In this document: in pieces, positions 1 to 22,900 of the stretch
How positions within the stretch are numbered: position 1 is the stretch's first letter
Layout of the letters: each line of letters opens with the position of its first letter
Assembly (NCBI GenBank): GCA_009823395.1
Contig: CM020511.1
Span: 17,165,501 to 17,229,500, forward strand
DNA length: 64,000 bases
From: Thamnaconus septentrionalis
Taxonomy: Eukaryota > Chordata > Actinopteri > Tetraodontiformes > Monacanthidae
Reading direction: 5' to 3'
The notes under the pieces: generated by a model
Told to the model about the DNA's origin: nothing
The model's database searches: none
What the model saw: the letters and a program-made list of their open reading frames with translations, nothing else
Program-made: the position numbers and the translations under genes

Positions 1-2600
1 AACCTGGCCGTCAATAACTGTCAACGGAAATGCCTATAATAATAATTACCCATTGGCAACGGTGCAAGTTCTTGCGTTGATCGTACATTGATGCCTGCAG
101 ACGCTCTGTCCCCTCTAACCAGGATTTTGTTTGCCTAAAAAAATAAATAAATAAAAACCTCCACTATGAACATGTTCGTTCTGACGTTCTAAATGGTGTT
201 AAATGTGCTCACACTCACAGTGGTAAGAGTAATGTTCAGGAGAAACCCGAGATTTTATATTTTCTTCTCTCATCAGCTGTTTAAAAGTGTTTCTGACCTG
301 TACCACAGCTCACCACCAGAGAGCGATGGCGGTATTTTTCGTGCTCTTTGAGGCGCTCCCTGAAGAACTGTTAAACTTTGTGAGTAACTTAACGTATCTG
401 TTACAAAGAAGAAAAAACTATAACAATATCAACATGCCAACGTATTAAGTACGAACTTGGGGTAAGTATGAAAATGTGAACAGACATTGCACAGTAGCTG
501 TTAGCTAACACGGCTAATGTCAGTTTCCCCTCCCGCTGGCATTTTTTACGGAACGTGCTTCAGATGTCTAAGCACTTACAATAAACCGCAGCAGATCGTA
601 TTTAAAGATTTAAAGTGTGTCATCATTGATGTAATGTTTACTTCAAAACTATTCGTCCATCCACGGTTTTAATTAGACGCCGTTTTGTGTTTTAGGGCGG
701 CACAATTGACATGTTAATTGTCGAAACTCAGTGGTTTGAGTCATGATTCACTGTGTCAGGAATGTGCCCTCAATCCTTTCTTTCTTTCTTTCTTTCTTAT
801 GAGTGACATGAAGACAGTGGTCAGAAAATGCATGTCTCCCTTCATGAGATATATTTCGACTACCTGTCAATGTTTATATTGTTGTTTATGCCTAATTATG
901 TTTTTAAAGGTCTCATCATGAACCATTTCATCATCAGTTTATATCCTAGACTGCAGCGGAATGTCTTTGCACAAGTAGTTCTTTTAAAAAAGGTTTTCAG
1001 ATTTGCCTAAATTGACACTACTAGTCAAAAGTTTGGACACAACTTCTCATTATTATTATTTTTTTTAATCTTTACAACTTTCTACACTGCAGAGAAATAC
1101 TGAAGACATCAAATATATGAGCAAGGTATATGTAATCATGCAACAAAGAAAAACAACTTAAATAACTCTAAATATGCTTTTTATGAAAGGTGGCTATTTT
1201 GAAGAATTTAAATATAAAACATGTTTGAGTTAATTTACTCTTTTGTTCTTTCCTACATAATTTTCTGTGTTGATATGTAGTTTTGATGCCTTCAGTGAGA
1301 AACTGCGATGACAATAGTCATGAGAATGAAAGAAAAGACAAAACATAGTCAGACTTTTGACTGGTAGTGTCTATATAGCCTGAATCCTGTTAATTGAACA
1401 CTATATGCGGCACAAAACAAAATTAGCCGTCACCTGAGCAATGTGTTGTTTGACCTTCCACGTCTTTGGACAGGCACTAAAACTGCGACCGGAAGTGTGT
1501 TGTCACTAGTCTGGGAGAGGCTTTGGTGCCCTTTATGACATCACAGAGGGGTGGTTTCCAGAACAACACATTTTAGCACACCCAACTTTTTTTTAAATGC
1601 AATAGAGATAAGCTGGAAGCAAACTCGGGAGTTCGCTGACAAGCTAAAAAAAAATGTTACAGAACATTTCAGGCCAATTTATTGTTCTTGATTACACTAT
1701 TTGTCCTGCCTCTTCTCCTCTGTCTTTCTTCTTTACCTCACCCATCGTCTTCCGCCTCCATCCCTCCATCCCCCCACCACCACCAGGCCCCAGCTGGTGT
1801 CTCTCTGAAAACAAGACATTTAATTATGTGGCCTCATCGTTGTGTAAACTCCATCAGAACACTCACGTCCATCCTGGCATACATCGACCTGGCAATTTCT
1901 GATGCGAGACCCGAAGGGCTTGATAGATGATTGCACTTTAAAAGGCCTTGCGTCTTGGCGGAGATTAGTGTCCAATTGATCATTGCGATTGGTGTGCAAA
2001 CAACAAGCCGTCATTCTGGATATGGGGGGGTCATAAATCTTGCAGGCTGATTGTGTTATTTTGTCTCCCTGCCCGCCCCACCTGTTTTTGCTTGTGTTTT
2101 AAATTGGAGCAGTCTTGATATCAGAGCCTGTGTGTTAAAGCCTGTCAAGGATCACAGGACTTTTGTCTAAAGACTTCAGGGTGATACTCTGTTACAGAGT
2201 AATACAGGAGGACATTTTTTGACTTGCATAGTCAGGAAGGCAAATACACATCATACATGTGCTGTATGTACATTTGCAAACGTGAAACAGAAATATTATG
2301 TGGCTTTTGATGAGAAATGTCCTTTTTTGTCATTTCACAGGATGAGGGACAGTGAATAGATATTATTTACATCCATAAATTTATGGTTACTCACTTACTT
2401 GATCAGCCACACTTTAATCATTTAAAACCATTTTTTGTGTGTGTGGCAACAAAGTCAGTTGTTACTATTCTTTTTAATGACAGGATTACTCACAAAAAGA
2501 TTTAAAACAGACAAATCTTAAATGAAAGATAGCATCATTAATCTTAAACATTTTGTCCCAGACAAATCATTGGGCATATTTTAAGTTGAACAACATACCG
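1..2600. other. Upstream flank of slc6a3 with no supported gene
   Basis: No exon chain could be built here. The stretch holds a TTTC microsatellite near 775-799, a Tc1-like remnant at 1015-1370 and a short open segment with a good splice donor at 326-379 (see findings). The block around 1770-2010 has even base composition and a TTTAATTATG homeodomain-type core, so it could be a conserved non-coding element, but that is only an impression from the sequence. Confidence 0.4.
1015..1370. mobile_element. Tc1/mariner-like inverted-repeat element, non-autonomous
   Basis: The left end reads CTAGTCAAAAGTTTGGACAC and the right end is the inverted form, finishing GACTTTTGACTGGTAGTGT. These are the ends typical of common teleost Tc1-like elements. 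The interior is AT-rich and has no transposase frame, so this is a MITE-like deletion derivative. A diverged copy in the opposite orientation sits at 7001-7242, and a terminal fragment at 12355-12406. A clean TA duplication is not visible at the borders, which suggests an old insertion. Confidence 0.75.
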
Positions 2601-2899
2601 ATTAAAACTATAACAGCCTTCGTCCTGCAGAGATCTATGTTAAAATAGCTCATTTGTGCCTGTGTTCGCCCCCACAGTCGTGGAGGTGCCGAGACGGGAG
2701 AGAGAGGGGTGGGAGCAGATGAGGCTCGGGTGAGGCAGGAGGGAGGAGAATGATGCTGAGTGACGGGGGGTGAGGAGGTTGTTGTTGATTGTTTCTCTTA
2801 CAAGAGTGGTATTACAGACGGATCTGCGGAGCACACCACAGGGTACCCTGAGCTCTGGTGGGAGGCTCCCAGCAACTCTGAGATTAACGGTTGCTGTCA

Positions 2900-3129
2900 T
2901 TTTTACCCCTCTTTACCCTCGTCTCGGTCTTGCTTCCACTTCATTTTTTTCTTACCTAAACAAAAACATTTTTTTTTTCTGCAATCAGTGCAAGAAAAAG
3001 CTGCTGCGGACAGTCGACAAAATTATGGTTAGCGACATTTTCAATTGCACCGAGCAACATCAGCACAGCAGGAATTCAATCGTCCCATCTGACAAGTTGA
3101 GAAGCTTTTACATGTAATATTTTTCACAG
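2900..3129 (+). other. Probable non-coding first exon of slc6a3 (3' boundary only)
   Basis: A very good splice donor (CACAG|GTAAGTG) ends at 3129, 768 bases before the acceptor of the first coding exon. The mammalian SLC6A3 gene also begins with a non-coding exon, so this donor is a good candidate for the end of exon 1. The transcription start is not visible, no clear TATA box was found, and the left edge given here is arbitrary. Confidence 0.4.
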
Positions 3130-3962
3130 GTAAGTGTTTTATTCCCTTTTCATCTTTCTTTTAAAGTTAAGTTTTGTTTTGTCTTTTTAAATGAGAAATG
3201 ATCTTTCTCCCATGAGAACTTTTGACTGTAACTGAATATTGACAAGATAAAGTTAGAAAATCTGTACATTTATTTAGTTTCATTTTTATTTCAAAACAAT
3301 TTACAACATAAAAAAGTGTTTTTTAAAAAATTAACTGAAGAGCAGAAGGGATGTTTTCAGTCCTGCAATGTATGTATATAAAAAGTGAACAATCAAAGAG
3401 AAAATAAATATTTCAGTTTTTTTCTGAGGTGTGTATGAAAATGCTTTCATTCATTTCAATAATTTCCTCTCTGTCTCTTAAAAAGCACATTGCTATAGTA
3501 GATAAGAAATCAATAAGGACACAAAACTACTTTGAATTTAAGCCTTGAAAACAGGAATCTAAATTAAATCAGGCAAAAAAAAAAATTTCCATTGAAGGTT
3601 GGTCAACCCTGAGCGAGACGTATGATCAAAATGGCGATCAACAGGTGCGAAATGAAATCAGCACCAGTCTCTTCCCCCCACTGCAAGCCGCCATCTGCCT
3701 TTCTTGATTCATTTTCCATATACACATCCAAATGTTTAAAAAAAAGTTTTTGAAAAATCTTTTGACAAGTCTTGAGTATTGTATTCTGTGCTGAATACAG
3801 TACTATTTATGTTTTTATTTGTTATGAAAAATAATTAGTTTCCCCTCTGTTGTCTTTAAAGATACCCTCAGTTCTGTCCTATTTGGCTCTTTACAGGAGG
3901 CTCTTTGGCTGCACCTACATTTTTCCACTACCAGCACCACCCCAAAGCATTTGCAGCTCTCT

Positions 3963-14820
<10,858 letters not shown>

Positions 14821-15109
14821 AAAACACACAAAGTGAATGAAAGTATGGAATTTAAGTGTCTGAATGGATGCATGGCAAAGGTCTAAGAAGCGAAGAAGAA
14901 AGACGTACATATAGCTATTAGGCTGATTACAATGATAGTGGCAGAGAAAGGGAGGGGCTGGTTAAAAGTGCCAATAAAAACCCATAGAAACTTAATTGAT
15001 CTTAAGTTCCAATGGATCCTCTGTAATTCCTTCATGTGAAGTTATGTATTGTGTTGAATGGGACTCAGTCAAAAACGTCAATGTGGTGTTCAGGCCGGTT
15101 CTTCCATCT

Positions 15110-15185
15110 GTAACACACACACACCCACACACCCACACACGTACGCACACATGCACACGCACACCCACACAAACGCACACATACA
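15110..15185. repeat. Imperfect (CA)n tract
   Basis: CA repeat broken by CCA, CGT and GCA units, inside the presumed slc6a3 3' UTR. Confidence 0.85.
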
Positions 15186-16153
15186 CTTTAGCCTGTGAAG
15201 CGTTTTTAAGTTGCACTTCCACTTGTGACATTTACACGAAACAGTTTCTATGACAAATGATCTCCAAGTAATGTTTCTCTCCGACGTAGTTTTGAACATG
15301 TTTCAATCTATTGCATTTACTTAAAGACTGTTAGACACACACATATGAATCCTGCAAAAAAAAATACTACTCTTGTGTTTTTGTTTACATTAAACATTTT
15401 ATCGGATAGAACAGCAACAGACGAAAGACAGCATCGTGTCATCCTCCTTTGGTGAAGCACTTTGGAACATGGCTTTAGAAAATGAAGAGTGGGGAATCAA
15501 TACCTGAGCTTTCTTAAATAGGACCAATCTTTACATGTGAAAGTGCTTGACCACTCCACTGCGGAACAGCACATCGCCACTATCATCAGACTTGATGCTA
15601 AATGAACTAGAATGGTTTCAGACACATTGCCGATCCGACGAACCAAAGACTAAAGTAAAGATTCAGATATTGATGTCTCACACTCTATCTTTAACTCAGT
15701 GCATTGTTTTTGCTTTTTGCGGTCTACTTTTGTGGCCACTGTACGTGTCGTTATTCAGATATCACGAGAAATATATTCATTAGGTTATATGAATGCTACA
15801 AGACTCACATTTTCCAAAACGCGTGAAGCTTTATTTTTACCGTTTACAGAACCTTGTTCAGTGTTTCAAGACTGTTCCAAAAGCTGCTTTTGATTGAGCT
15901 GCAAAGACAATATAGTGTGTAACATAATATACAATAATATAATTTGCATATCTATGTAAAAGTAACGTAGAGGGGCTTGTATTGTTCTATCTGTATTATA
16001 TTGAATACTGAGATACTGTCAAACAGGTCAGTACTGACTTGTCTTCACCTTGTGGTACATGTAACTAATTAAAAGGATCGATATATCCTAAACTGTGCTC
16101 CTGTACTGTACCTTGTGGTGTTTCTGACTCTGTGACTTTATTTTGTACTGTCA

Positions 16154-16159
16154 AATAAA
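16154..16159 (+). terminator. Polyadenylation signal, likely slc6a3
   Basis: AATAAA in the context TGTCAAATAAAGTTTAAA, the first strong signal after the slc6a3 stop codon. Another AATAAA occurs at 16465-16470. Confidence 0.5.
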
Positions 16160-16175
16160 GTTTAAATTATATCAA

Positions 16176-19100
16176 GTGTCTCATTTTGACATTGCTGTTC
16201 CCCATTATTTAACTTTATGGTCTTGTATTGGCAAAACTACAACGTAACTTTCATAATGTAACATACATCACGACAAACCTTGTTTTTAATGCCAGATTTA
16301 ATGTGTGGCTAATATAGTGTAATGTATTGGAGCGTCTGAATTAGCTTTATGTTTGTATTATATTAAAGAAAATATGAAAGCTTGCATTGTCCACATCAGA
16401 TGGACAAATACAGTAACATTTTCAGAGCTCACATTTTAATCCATGTGTCTTATAAGTTCTTAAAAATAAAACATAAGCAGAGTTTTCAAATGTGCAAATC
16501 GAAATAAACCTTCAGTCATATTAAAGATTGGGAGCCGCTGAAGATTGCCTCTTCTCGAGGGAGCATCCTCAGGATTGGTCAGCATGACCCTGAATCCCAA
16601 GTGTTCTTTACGGTAAACAGAAATGGAACACATCATGTCAGGGACAATCCACACAGACGGAGGAGCCAATAACCACCGCAGACAACATTTCAGAATGATT
16701 GCAGTCCGGAAAGCTTTCAGATATATTGACGTGTTGTAATCGAGAGGTGGACTGAATGTTCCTGAAAAGGTTTGGTCAAATTTACTATTACACCTGTTGC
16801 TCATTTAGTACAACCTTTTCAGGGGTTACAACTATTTCAGATTATAGAGGTCTTGCTACAGCTACAAAAGCAAACAGATCATGTGTATTTTTATACAAAG
16901 ACAGTTGTTGGCACCAAATGTTTTATTTACAAAAATATGAAAATGCATTTGAAGTGTTTGATCATAAACACTAACTTTGGTTGTTCTTTTTTCCCCCCCA
17001 CACATAAACATTACATTCTCACAACTCTTCAATATTGACAAATGATGGAACTGAAAAAAATGTTGCATAAAGTTAGAAACATTTTTGTGCAGACTGCGAA
17101 CTGAATAAATAAAAATAAGCACAGATCTCTTTGTCACTCACACCATCAAATCTTTTACATTTTCCCTTTTAATTAAAAAATTATCCTTGAAAAAGTTTTT
17201 TTCTGTTTTGTTGACATGCATAAAGAGCTGTGACAGATGCTACCTGCATGTTTTTCCAAAATGATTTCAAGCAGAGACGATTGCAAAACCATTTTGGCTT
17301 CGGATAAAGGCTCCATTATTGCGTCCAATAAACAAAAGCAATCATGTCTCATTTCATGGCTGACGAGGTGGAAGAAATATTTATTTTGAGGTATATTGCT
17401 ATTGTTTTATGCTTCGTTTCGTGTTTCTTTAGGAAGGGAGTTACTATGGACCAACCAGCTGCTTATTTTAGTGGAGGTATACCATATCTCAGCTGAAACA
17501 AAGATATAAACTAAAGCTGCAGTTTAGAGACTTGGTCTGATGGTGTTTGGTTTGCTGACAGTGTCTGATGTTGTTGTTGCTCTAATGTTAAAGTTCTTGT
17601 TCACAGTGGTAGATTTTCAAGTTCCAAAGGAGTTATGATTGATGCATAGCCTTTGATGGGCATAAGCAGGCCAGGGTCCACCACAAAAATTCATCTCAAT
17701 CAATCACAAGCTCTTTTAATGGTATCTTCATGAAATTCTGTGATTAGTACCTCTGCTGTGGATTCTTTAGGTACATTCAGCCAAGTAGGTGTTTGGTCAT
17801 TGCTTTGGGTGTTATTGTGACCAAGTACGAAGGATCGTTTTTGTGGGATAGGTTTGCCAATGTCATTTTCTCTGTGGCCACTAACAGCATGATTTCTGTC
17901 AGTACTATAGATTTTTGTAACACAGTAATGCAAGAAAATGGATGACCCCATATTAGCCTTTAATGTTGCTTATTCACTCTATAGATCACTAATCTTAAAA
18001 ATGTCCATTTGTCACGTTTAATCTGTTTTGCATATTTTAATTCTACAAACGCTGCAGTTTAGTTTTAGTTTAGATTTTTACAGAACATGTATGAGTTCAA
18101 ACAACCATAGCTATTCTCCTGTATCCAGGTACAAGAATATTCTGTTAGTAAAAATTATAATATTCAAGAATGTTATATGATCACATAAACCAAGATTGTT
18201 CTTGGATTAGATTTTGTTTGTGTAATTTAAGACCTCTAAAATGACATTTCCAGAGTCTGATTAGAAACGTGGAACTGCATTAATGGTATGGTGAGAGTAG
18301 CAGGTTTTCCTGTCCATTCATTTCGAACACGCTGAATCGGTTTGTTCTGCAGGTTGCTCTTGTTGCGTACTGCCCTCTGCTGACACGAAAGCGCAACTAC
18401 AAAAAGCAATGAATAATAAGACAGACCTTGATGACGAAATGACGGTGAGATAGTACAAATAGGCCTCCGGGTGATCTTTTTTTTTTTTTGCTCTATTACT
18501 ACTGCCAATAGTGGATCGAACCATCGTAAATACGCACTTTTATGGATTTGTTTATTTGTTTTGGGAGCCAGGTGAAGTTAATCAGGCAGAAGACGCGAGG
18601 AAGGAGCAGAGGAGTGAGTGAAAGACAAATCTGTCCCTCTGGTTAAAACAGATATGAACTACAACAAAAATATTCGACCGTAATGAAAAGTATAGAATAC
18701 TGTGAAAAGACAAAAAAAAAAAACAAAACAAAACATAGTAAGAACTTAAGATGAGGGGTTGGCTGCTCACTTTTCGAGTTTTAATGGCCGTGGAAACGAA
18801 ACGTGGCGCAATACAAACAAGTACAGCGTGTACATGTTCCCCGCTGTGGCGTCACAATATTAGCACGAACAAACATGTTTTCGTCGCCACTTTGGCGCTG
18901 TCACCGGGAAACCCGTGTTCTCAACGGCTCCCTCGACGCTCAATTAACTTTCTCACAAGTGAAGTTGCCCTGGTGTCCACAAACTAGCCGTAGCCACAAC
19001 GGAACTAGCCTCTTTCCGTTTTTAATACTTCGCGTCCCGCCGTTTTTGGTGAACGAGGCAAAGAAAACCAACTTTTTTTTTTTTTTTTTTTTTATCCCTG
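16176..19100. other. Intergenic interval between slc6a3 and dcdc2
   Basis: About 3 kb with no exon chain on either strand. It contains a CTCF-like GCCCTCTGCTGA word at 18373-18384 and poly-T tracts at 18479-18490 and 19073-19093. The sequence becomes CpG-richer after about 18750, as expected on approach to the dcdc2 promoter. Confidence 0.5.
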
Positions 19101-19184
19101 CGCTTTTATAAATGAACGGTTAACCACCACCCGTTGACTGCAGTGCTGTGGCGTCCCTGCTAATCGACCAGAGAACAGCGTCGT

Positions 19185-19198
19185 GTTTCCATAGTGAC
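19185..19198 (+). promoter_or_regulatory. RFX X-box-like motif upstream of dcdc2
   Basis: GTTTCCATAGTGAC fits the relaxed X-box pattern RYYNYY-AT-RRNRAC at every position and the stricter GTTRCCATRGYAAC at 12 of 14. RFX factors activate ciliary genes through X-boxes close to the start of transcription. The downstream gene is a ciliary doublecortin protein and the motif lies 441 bases before its ATG. Function is inferred. Confidence 0.5.
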
Positions 19199-19638
19199 AT
19201 CCCAACAGATGAGCTCCCACGATGGGCCAGCCTACATCCTGGAGAAAACGCCCCCCGGCTGCCTTTCCTCGTCTCCAGCTGCGTCAGGGTGCAACACCTG
19301 AATGACTCCGCGTTCTTTTGCCTGTCAGGGAGTTAGTTTGAGTCGGTGTATAATGGACAGTGATTTCGTAGGAGAGCTATAGCTGTGGTTTCGTAGGCGC
19401 ACTGTCGTTTTTCTTTTAAATTTAATCCCTGATATCTCTTTTTGACGGACCCCTGTATCCAGAGTGCGAAAAAATACAAATCTGCGTGTGACCGCTCACC
19501 CGCACAAAAACGTTCCTCCTGAAACGGATCTGCTCTAACTTCAAGATGACAGCCTGCGAGCGTGGGATCCGTGTTCGGTGCCTTTAGCCAATACCTCTCT
19601 CTCTGCGTCGCACGTCTCCCCGCCTTTCACGCACGACG

Positions 19639-19925
19639 ATGAGCGTGGAGAAGCCCAACTTTTTGACTCAGCCCGTCGTCAAGAACGTCTTCATGTTCCG
19701 CAACGGCGACCCGTACTACCAGGCTCGGCGCATCGTCATCAACCAGAAGAGGGTGTCCACCTTCGAGACGCTCCTCAGAGAGGTGACCGGCGGGATACAG
19801 GCCCCGTTCGGGGCTGTGAGGAACATCTACACGCCGAGGGGAGGCCACAAGGTGGACTGCTTGGAGAGCCTGAAGACTGGGGAGCAGTACGTTGCAGCTG
19901 GCAGGGAGAAGTTCAAAAAGCTCGA
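19639..19925 (+). CDS. dcdc2: dcdc2 exon 1: residues 1-96, first doublecortin domain
   Basis: Begins MSVEKPNFLTQPVVKN and covers nearly the whole first DCX domain, including the EVTGGIQAPFGAVRNIYTPR core that is almost identical in human DCDC2. The donor is CTCGA|GTAAGTG, phase 2. The 5' leader has an in-frame short upstream ATG (19546) closed by TAG at 19585. Confidence 0.95.
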
Positions 19926-22900
19926 GTAAGTGAAATGTTTTTCTCCCTTTTCTTTCTTTCTTTCTTTCTTTTTTTTTTTTTTTAAAAAAAATATTAATAA
20001 TAGTAAGGTTAGTCTTTTCAAAACAGTGATTGAGCTTTTACCTGTTGCAAGACCTAATTTTAAAGTTAGTCAGTTCATTGATCAATAGTCAGGAAGAAGG
20101 GTGGGTAGAGCACTATGGTTTTACAAGTTTTTACAGTTATTTATTTTATTTATTTGTCATTATTGACATTGTGAAAAATAAACATGTTTTGTTAATATTT
20201 TAATTTGTTCTTGAATGATTTAAGTGTTTTCATTTGTTCTTTTGTTTTTGTGACTTATTTACTTTTATTTTTTTGTTTTCTAATCAAACATGTTAGAAAC
20301 AAACTATCATTCATTTAGTAATTGTTCTTTTTTTTTTAACAAGACACTCTATTACTTTTCATCATGCAACCTATGTTTTTGCTGTACACTCATAGAGGAC
20401 GCATGCCAAACTTATATTGCACGCTTGTGCATAATTCAGTGGTCAAGAGTTCTGATTTAATTAGCTTGCTGATTCTTAATAGGATGTTATGCATTGTAGT
20501 CCATCTAGTAGCAAGACAAAGTAAAATAAACTGTATTGTATCATTTGTATGTATTATACTTTACGTGCTTTTACACTGTTGTGGGATGAAATAGATCCAT
20601 GTTAATCTTAATGGAATTGGCATAATATCTTTGCTAAAGCAAAGAATGTTTGTACATTTTCTATAAACTTATTTCCTGTTTTTATAGTTACCAACAGATT
20701 GGTTCCCGGAGAAAAAAGATGATGCAGACCTCCCCTGTGCAGGTAAGGAAAGGAGTGTGGCCACATCATCAAGCCACAAAATAATTAATGATTCAAATTG
20801 AAAGTGAGTTGCTATTTAAACCTCTAAAATGTTTAGCTGTGGTGACTCGCAGTATTTCAAGTTTTGTTGAATTTCAATCAAAATGTATTTATGTTTACCA
20901 ACACTGTACAATCAAAGGTCTTCAAGTAGTCCTGCATCCTGAGACAGTTGTGAGAAATGTTCCTTGATCTTTTTCATCATGATGGAAGCCAGTACTAAAG
21001 AAATACAATCTGACTTTTTCCCTTTCATTTCACAATAAGCAAAATTCCACACCAAGTGCACAGGCAGAATATACTGTATGTGTTTTGTAAAGGTGAAATC
21101 CAGAAACATTTGTCTGATCTTATTAAATTTAAACATCTAATTTTTGTGTTTTTGTTTGTTTGAAGTGAACTCTTTTACTAGCTGCATTTTAGGTCAATGT
21201 TCCCTTACAACATCCTATCTAAATTTAGCTTAGACAACATTTGAGACAACTACTATATGCAAGATGCATGAGGATTTTGCACGCTTGTGTTCACACCCCC
21301 AGTGCAAAGGTTTAGAAAGATCATTTAAGCAAGGTGTTGTGTTTAGCAATGCACCTGTTGTTGACCATGAAGAATCACTTTGTTGTAGTCTCAGTTGCCA
21401 TGCATTATTGATCAATGGATCATAATCATCTCCTTTTTTTTCAATGTATCTTTTATCAGCAGCTTTGAAGTTAGAGCTGAAACAAGAGACGCTTAGAGCC
21501 AGACGTCCGACTGGCTCATATGTGTTGCACAAAGGGGTTTAAAACTGACTGAGGTTCTTAGTTTTGCTCTCGGTAAACCGAGTTTATCTTTACAAAAGAT
21601 GTAGTGATATTCCGTCGATGAGTTTGCCTTTTAACCATTGACACAAAGCATCATAGATAACTTTTAGAGCATATTATTGTCTGATGATGTCACAAACAAA
21701 AAGTAGGACCCCATTAATAACCCACTTGACCTTCATGATTGCTGCCATTTATTTTGCATTAGAAGCGGGTTGAAAAAAATCTTGCTAAAAAAAAAAAAAA
21801 AAAAACAATTTTAGAGTACATGTATGGAAAACCTTTTTTCATTTTTTTTTTTATGTTTTGTTTTATAACAAACTATTCTCAATGTCCAGACACTGATTGT
21901 TGTAATGAGGTAAGGCCTCTTCTGGTTTACAATCAAATATAACATATTTTTAGACCCATACAAAATGAAGGAAGTCTCTCCAAAAAGCAATCAATCTAAC
22001 AGCATCCTTGATTTTTATAAGCAGTCCTAACTGTTTCTCTTAGCTCATGATTTCATTTTTACATTATCACTGAATGGCTTCTTTATCCCATTGAGTTTCC
22101 TTAAGGAGGCCTTCTGATTTTCTGTGGTTAGACAAAATGAAGGACCTATTTTCTTCTTAAGATAAACAAGGGGCTGTGGCAATCATTTATCAGTTGTACT
22201 CTCTGTCCATCTACATTATTCACGTGCATGTCAATAATAGAAAACACTGAAATGTATTGTTGTTATTTTTTTTAGTGATGCTGTCAGTGCTTCTTTACAT
22301 CGTGTAATGTTAGCACCTCTTTTAGAAAAGTAAGGTGTGGAGTGTGCAATTAACTGAAATCAGAGATTTACACTTTTTGATCAATTCATTAAGGATGTAG
22401 TTATTACACATTTCTTGCTTTGATTCCTAATTCCTCTTAGCCAAGATAGAACAGCAACCCAGCGATTCCAATCACACAACTGGCTTGCACATCTCTGTTG
22501 CCGAGGTGCAATCACAGCCCCCAGTAGACTTTTAATAATACACCTTCTCTCTCACACACACACACATGATCATCTTAGTCACCATGGGTTACCAGTTAAT
22601 GGAGTGCTAGCCCTTTGCAGCCCTTACTAAGAGCCCATTCTTTTGCAGACACAGGGATTAAAAATTGATTATTTGAGTGTGTATAATCTTTTTTTTTTTT
22701 TTATCCTTGACTTCAAGGGAAGGATTATCATCAACTTCTTCTTGCCAATCACAGTCAGGTTTTGAAAAATGGTTTTGTTGTAAAAAAAAAAACAAAACTC
22801 AAAAATATGATTTTCAATTGCAAATCCTTGGAGCTTGTGCTCTATTTTCAGGCACCTCAGTCTGTCACAAATTTGCATTCTCTATGCTGACTGATGTCCT

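Larger units (their letters stand above)
14821..16175 (+). other. slc6a3 3' UTR
   Basis: Follows the stop codon without a good splice donor and runs about 1.35 kb to a canonical AATAAA. It includes an imperfect CA tract at about 15110-15185. Length is inferred from the signal, not from transcript data. Confidence 0.55.
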